Source: Thermoplasmata archaeon
GTDB lineage: Archaea; Thermoplasmatota; Thermoplasmata; Thermoplasmatales; Thermoplasmataceae
Direction: 5' to 3'
Assembly (NCBI GenBank): GCA_021826785.1
Contig: JAKAYN010000048.1
Coordinates: 1-5,830, forward strand
DNA: 5,830 nt
Below, piece after piece: positions 4,944-5,830 of this stretch (its first letter is position 1; each line of letters starts with the position of its first letter). A program made the position numbers and the translations under genes. The notes below the pieces were generated by a model, which was given only the letters and a program-made list of their open reading frames with translations, ran no database searches and was not told the DNA's origin.

Positions 4944-5830
4944 ATGGTTCAGCAGAAGTGGGTGGCCCTTTCAAATACTACAATAGGCCAGTTAATGGCA
5001 ACAATAAACACAAGCATAATTGTTGTTGCGCTTCCACCCATATTCAGGGGCATAGATTTAAACCCACTCTCGCATGGAACATTTCCCTACCTTTTATGGT
5101 CAATTATAGGTTACATGATAGTTATCTCTGTATTGCTTTTAACCATCGGAAGGCTAAGCGACATGTATGGTCGTGTTAGATTATTCAACCTTGGTTTTCT
5201 TATATTTACCATTGGATCAATACTTCTTTACATACTTCCAGGAAAGGGTGTAACAGCCGCACTTGAATTAATAGTTTTTAGAATGATTCAGGCCGTAGGT
5301 GGCTCATTCCTAATGGCGAATAGCTTTGCAATTATAACCGATAATTTTACACTAGAGGAAAGGCCATTTGCATTATCTATAAATAGCGTTGCATCAATTA
5401 TCGGCGTTAGTATAGGTGTCGTGGCAGGTGGAATACTTTCAATAATATACTGGCGTGATGTATTTCTTTTAAGTGTACCGGTTGGAATCTTTGGAACATT
5501 ATGGTCATACCTTAAATTAAAGGAAACATCCCAAAGAAAGGTAACAAAGATAGATATACCAGGAAACATAACATTTGCCGCAGGTATTATATTAATACTT
5601 CTTGGCATTACCTACGGCATAGTTCCATATAAAAAATATCCAATGGGCTGGAACAATCCCTATGTTGTAACTGCCATTATATCTGGCATATTAATGATAA
5701 TATCATTTATATACATAGAAAGAAAAGTTTCAAACCCAATGTTCAGGCTCGATCTATTTAAAAACCGCGGATTCAGCATTGGAAACTTTACAGGTTTTGT
5801 ATCTGCCATGGGAATGATGGGTTTAATGTA
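4944..5830 (+). CDS. DHA2-type MFS drug/metabolite exporter (partial, first 295 residues)
   Basis: This is a proton-coupled major facilitator superfamily transporter of the 14-helix EmrB/QacA-like group, predicted to export toxic compounds or metabolites across the cytoplasmic membrane. The visible part has about nine hydrophobic segments, at roughly 12-33, 50-68, 80-98, 106-131, 145-167, 171-190, 207-227, 239-258 and 278 onward. The first helix carries INTSIIVVALPPIF (21-34), matching the DHA2 motif LDxTIVNVALP with Asn22 in place of Asp. Motif A is GRLSDMYGRVRLFNLG (69-84), and the motif C region is GVSIGVVAGGIL (154-165), lacking the usual Pro. From recollection, the Asn form with a following FRGIxLxPL occurs in a recognised DHA2 subgroup common in actinobacteria, so it is probably not a defect. 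ATG at 4944 is supported by a TATA box 25 bases upstream. The C-terminal half lies beyond the right edge. The substrate is unknown. Confidence 0.88.
   Translation, partial: MVQQKWVALSNTTIGQLMATINTSIIVVALPPIFRGIDLNPLSHGTFPYLLWSIIGYMIVISVLLLTIGRLSDMYGRVRLFNLGFLIFTIGSILLYILPGKGVTAALELIVFRMIQAVGGSFLMANSFAIITDNFTLEERPFALSINSVASIIGVSIGVVAGGILSIIYWRDVFLLSVPVGIFGTLWSYLKLKETSQRKVTKIDIPGNITFAAGIILILLGITYGIVPYKKYPMGWNNPYVVTAIISGILMIISFIYIERKVSNPMFRLDLFKNRGFSIGNFTGFVSAMGMMGLM

Noticed and set aside
4958..5608. Open frames at 4958-5179 plus and 5288-5608 minus
   Set aside because: They are out-of-frame shadows of the MFS transporter, which reads without a break from 4944 to the right edge.
1..5830. CRISPR array, tRNA/rRNA genes, insertion sequence ends or a defence island
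   Set aside because: I saw no regularly spaced repeats, no tRNA-like cloverleaf, no transposase and no nuclease or helicase partner. The methyltransferase alone does not make a defence system.

Overview
The window looks like chromosomal DNA from an acidophilic archaeon of the Thermoplasmatales, with a Picrophilus- or Ferroplasma-like genome the best guess. The reasons are the AT-rich composition, heavy use of ATA (Ile) and AGG/AGA (Arg) codons, archaeal TATA boxes about 25 bases ahead of start codons with no ribosome binding site (leaderless transcripts), short T-runs after genes, and an archaeal-type UDP-sulfoquinovose synthase. The species assignment is inference from composition and gene content.

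Layout: (1) 1-1209, minus strand: the N-terminal 403 residues of an acetolactate synthase large subunit (IlvB), running off the left edge. (2) 1378-2109, minus: a solitary D12-class DNA adenine methyltransferase, about 24% GC by hand count and extremely Asn-rich, a compositional outlier. (3) 2110-2352: a 240-base, very AT-rich divergent promoter region. (4) 2353-3507, plus: Agl3/SQD1-type UDP-sulfoquinovose synthase. (5) 3485-4210, minus: a GalU/RfbA-like sugar-1-phosphate nucleotidyltransferase that converges on agl3 and overlaps its 3' end by 23 bases. (6) 4211-4286: a compact divergent promoter region. (7) 4287-4886, plus: a MarC-family membrane protein with a GTG start. (8) 4944 to the right edge, plus: the first 295 residues of a DHA2-type (14-helix) MFS exporter.

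Genes 4 and 5 plausibly work together: the nucleotidyltransferase could supply UDP-glucose, which Agl3 converts with sulfite to UDP-sulfoquinovose for a sulfonated surface glycan or lipid. IlvB belongs to branched-chain amino acid synthesis, MarC and the MFS protein are membrane transport genes with their own promoters, and the methyltransferase looks like an acquired orphan.

I found no CRISPR array, rRNA, tRNA, insertion sequence or clear novel multi-gene system. The points most worth following are the orphan methyltransferase, the convergent overlapping sulfosugar pair with its atypical nucleotidyltransferase, and the contrast between leaderless genes and the one gene (ilvB) that has a 5' leader and a Shine-Dalgarno site.
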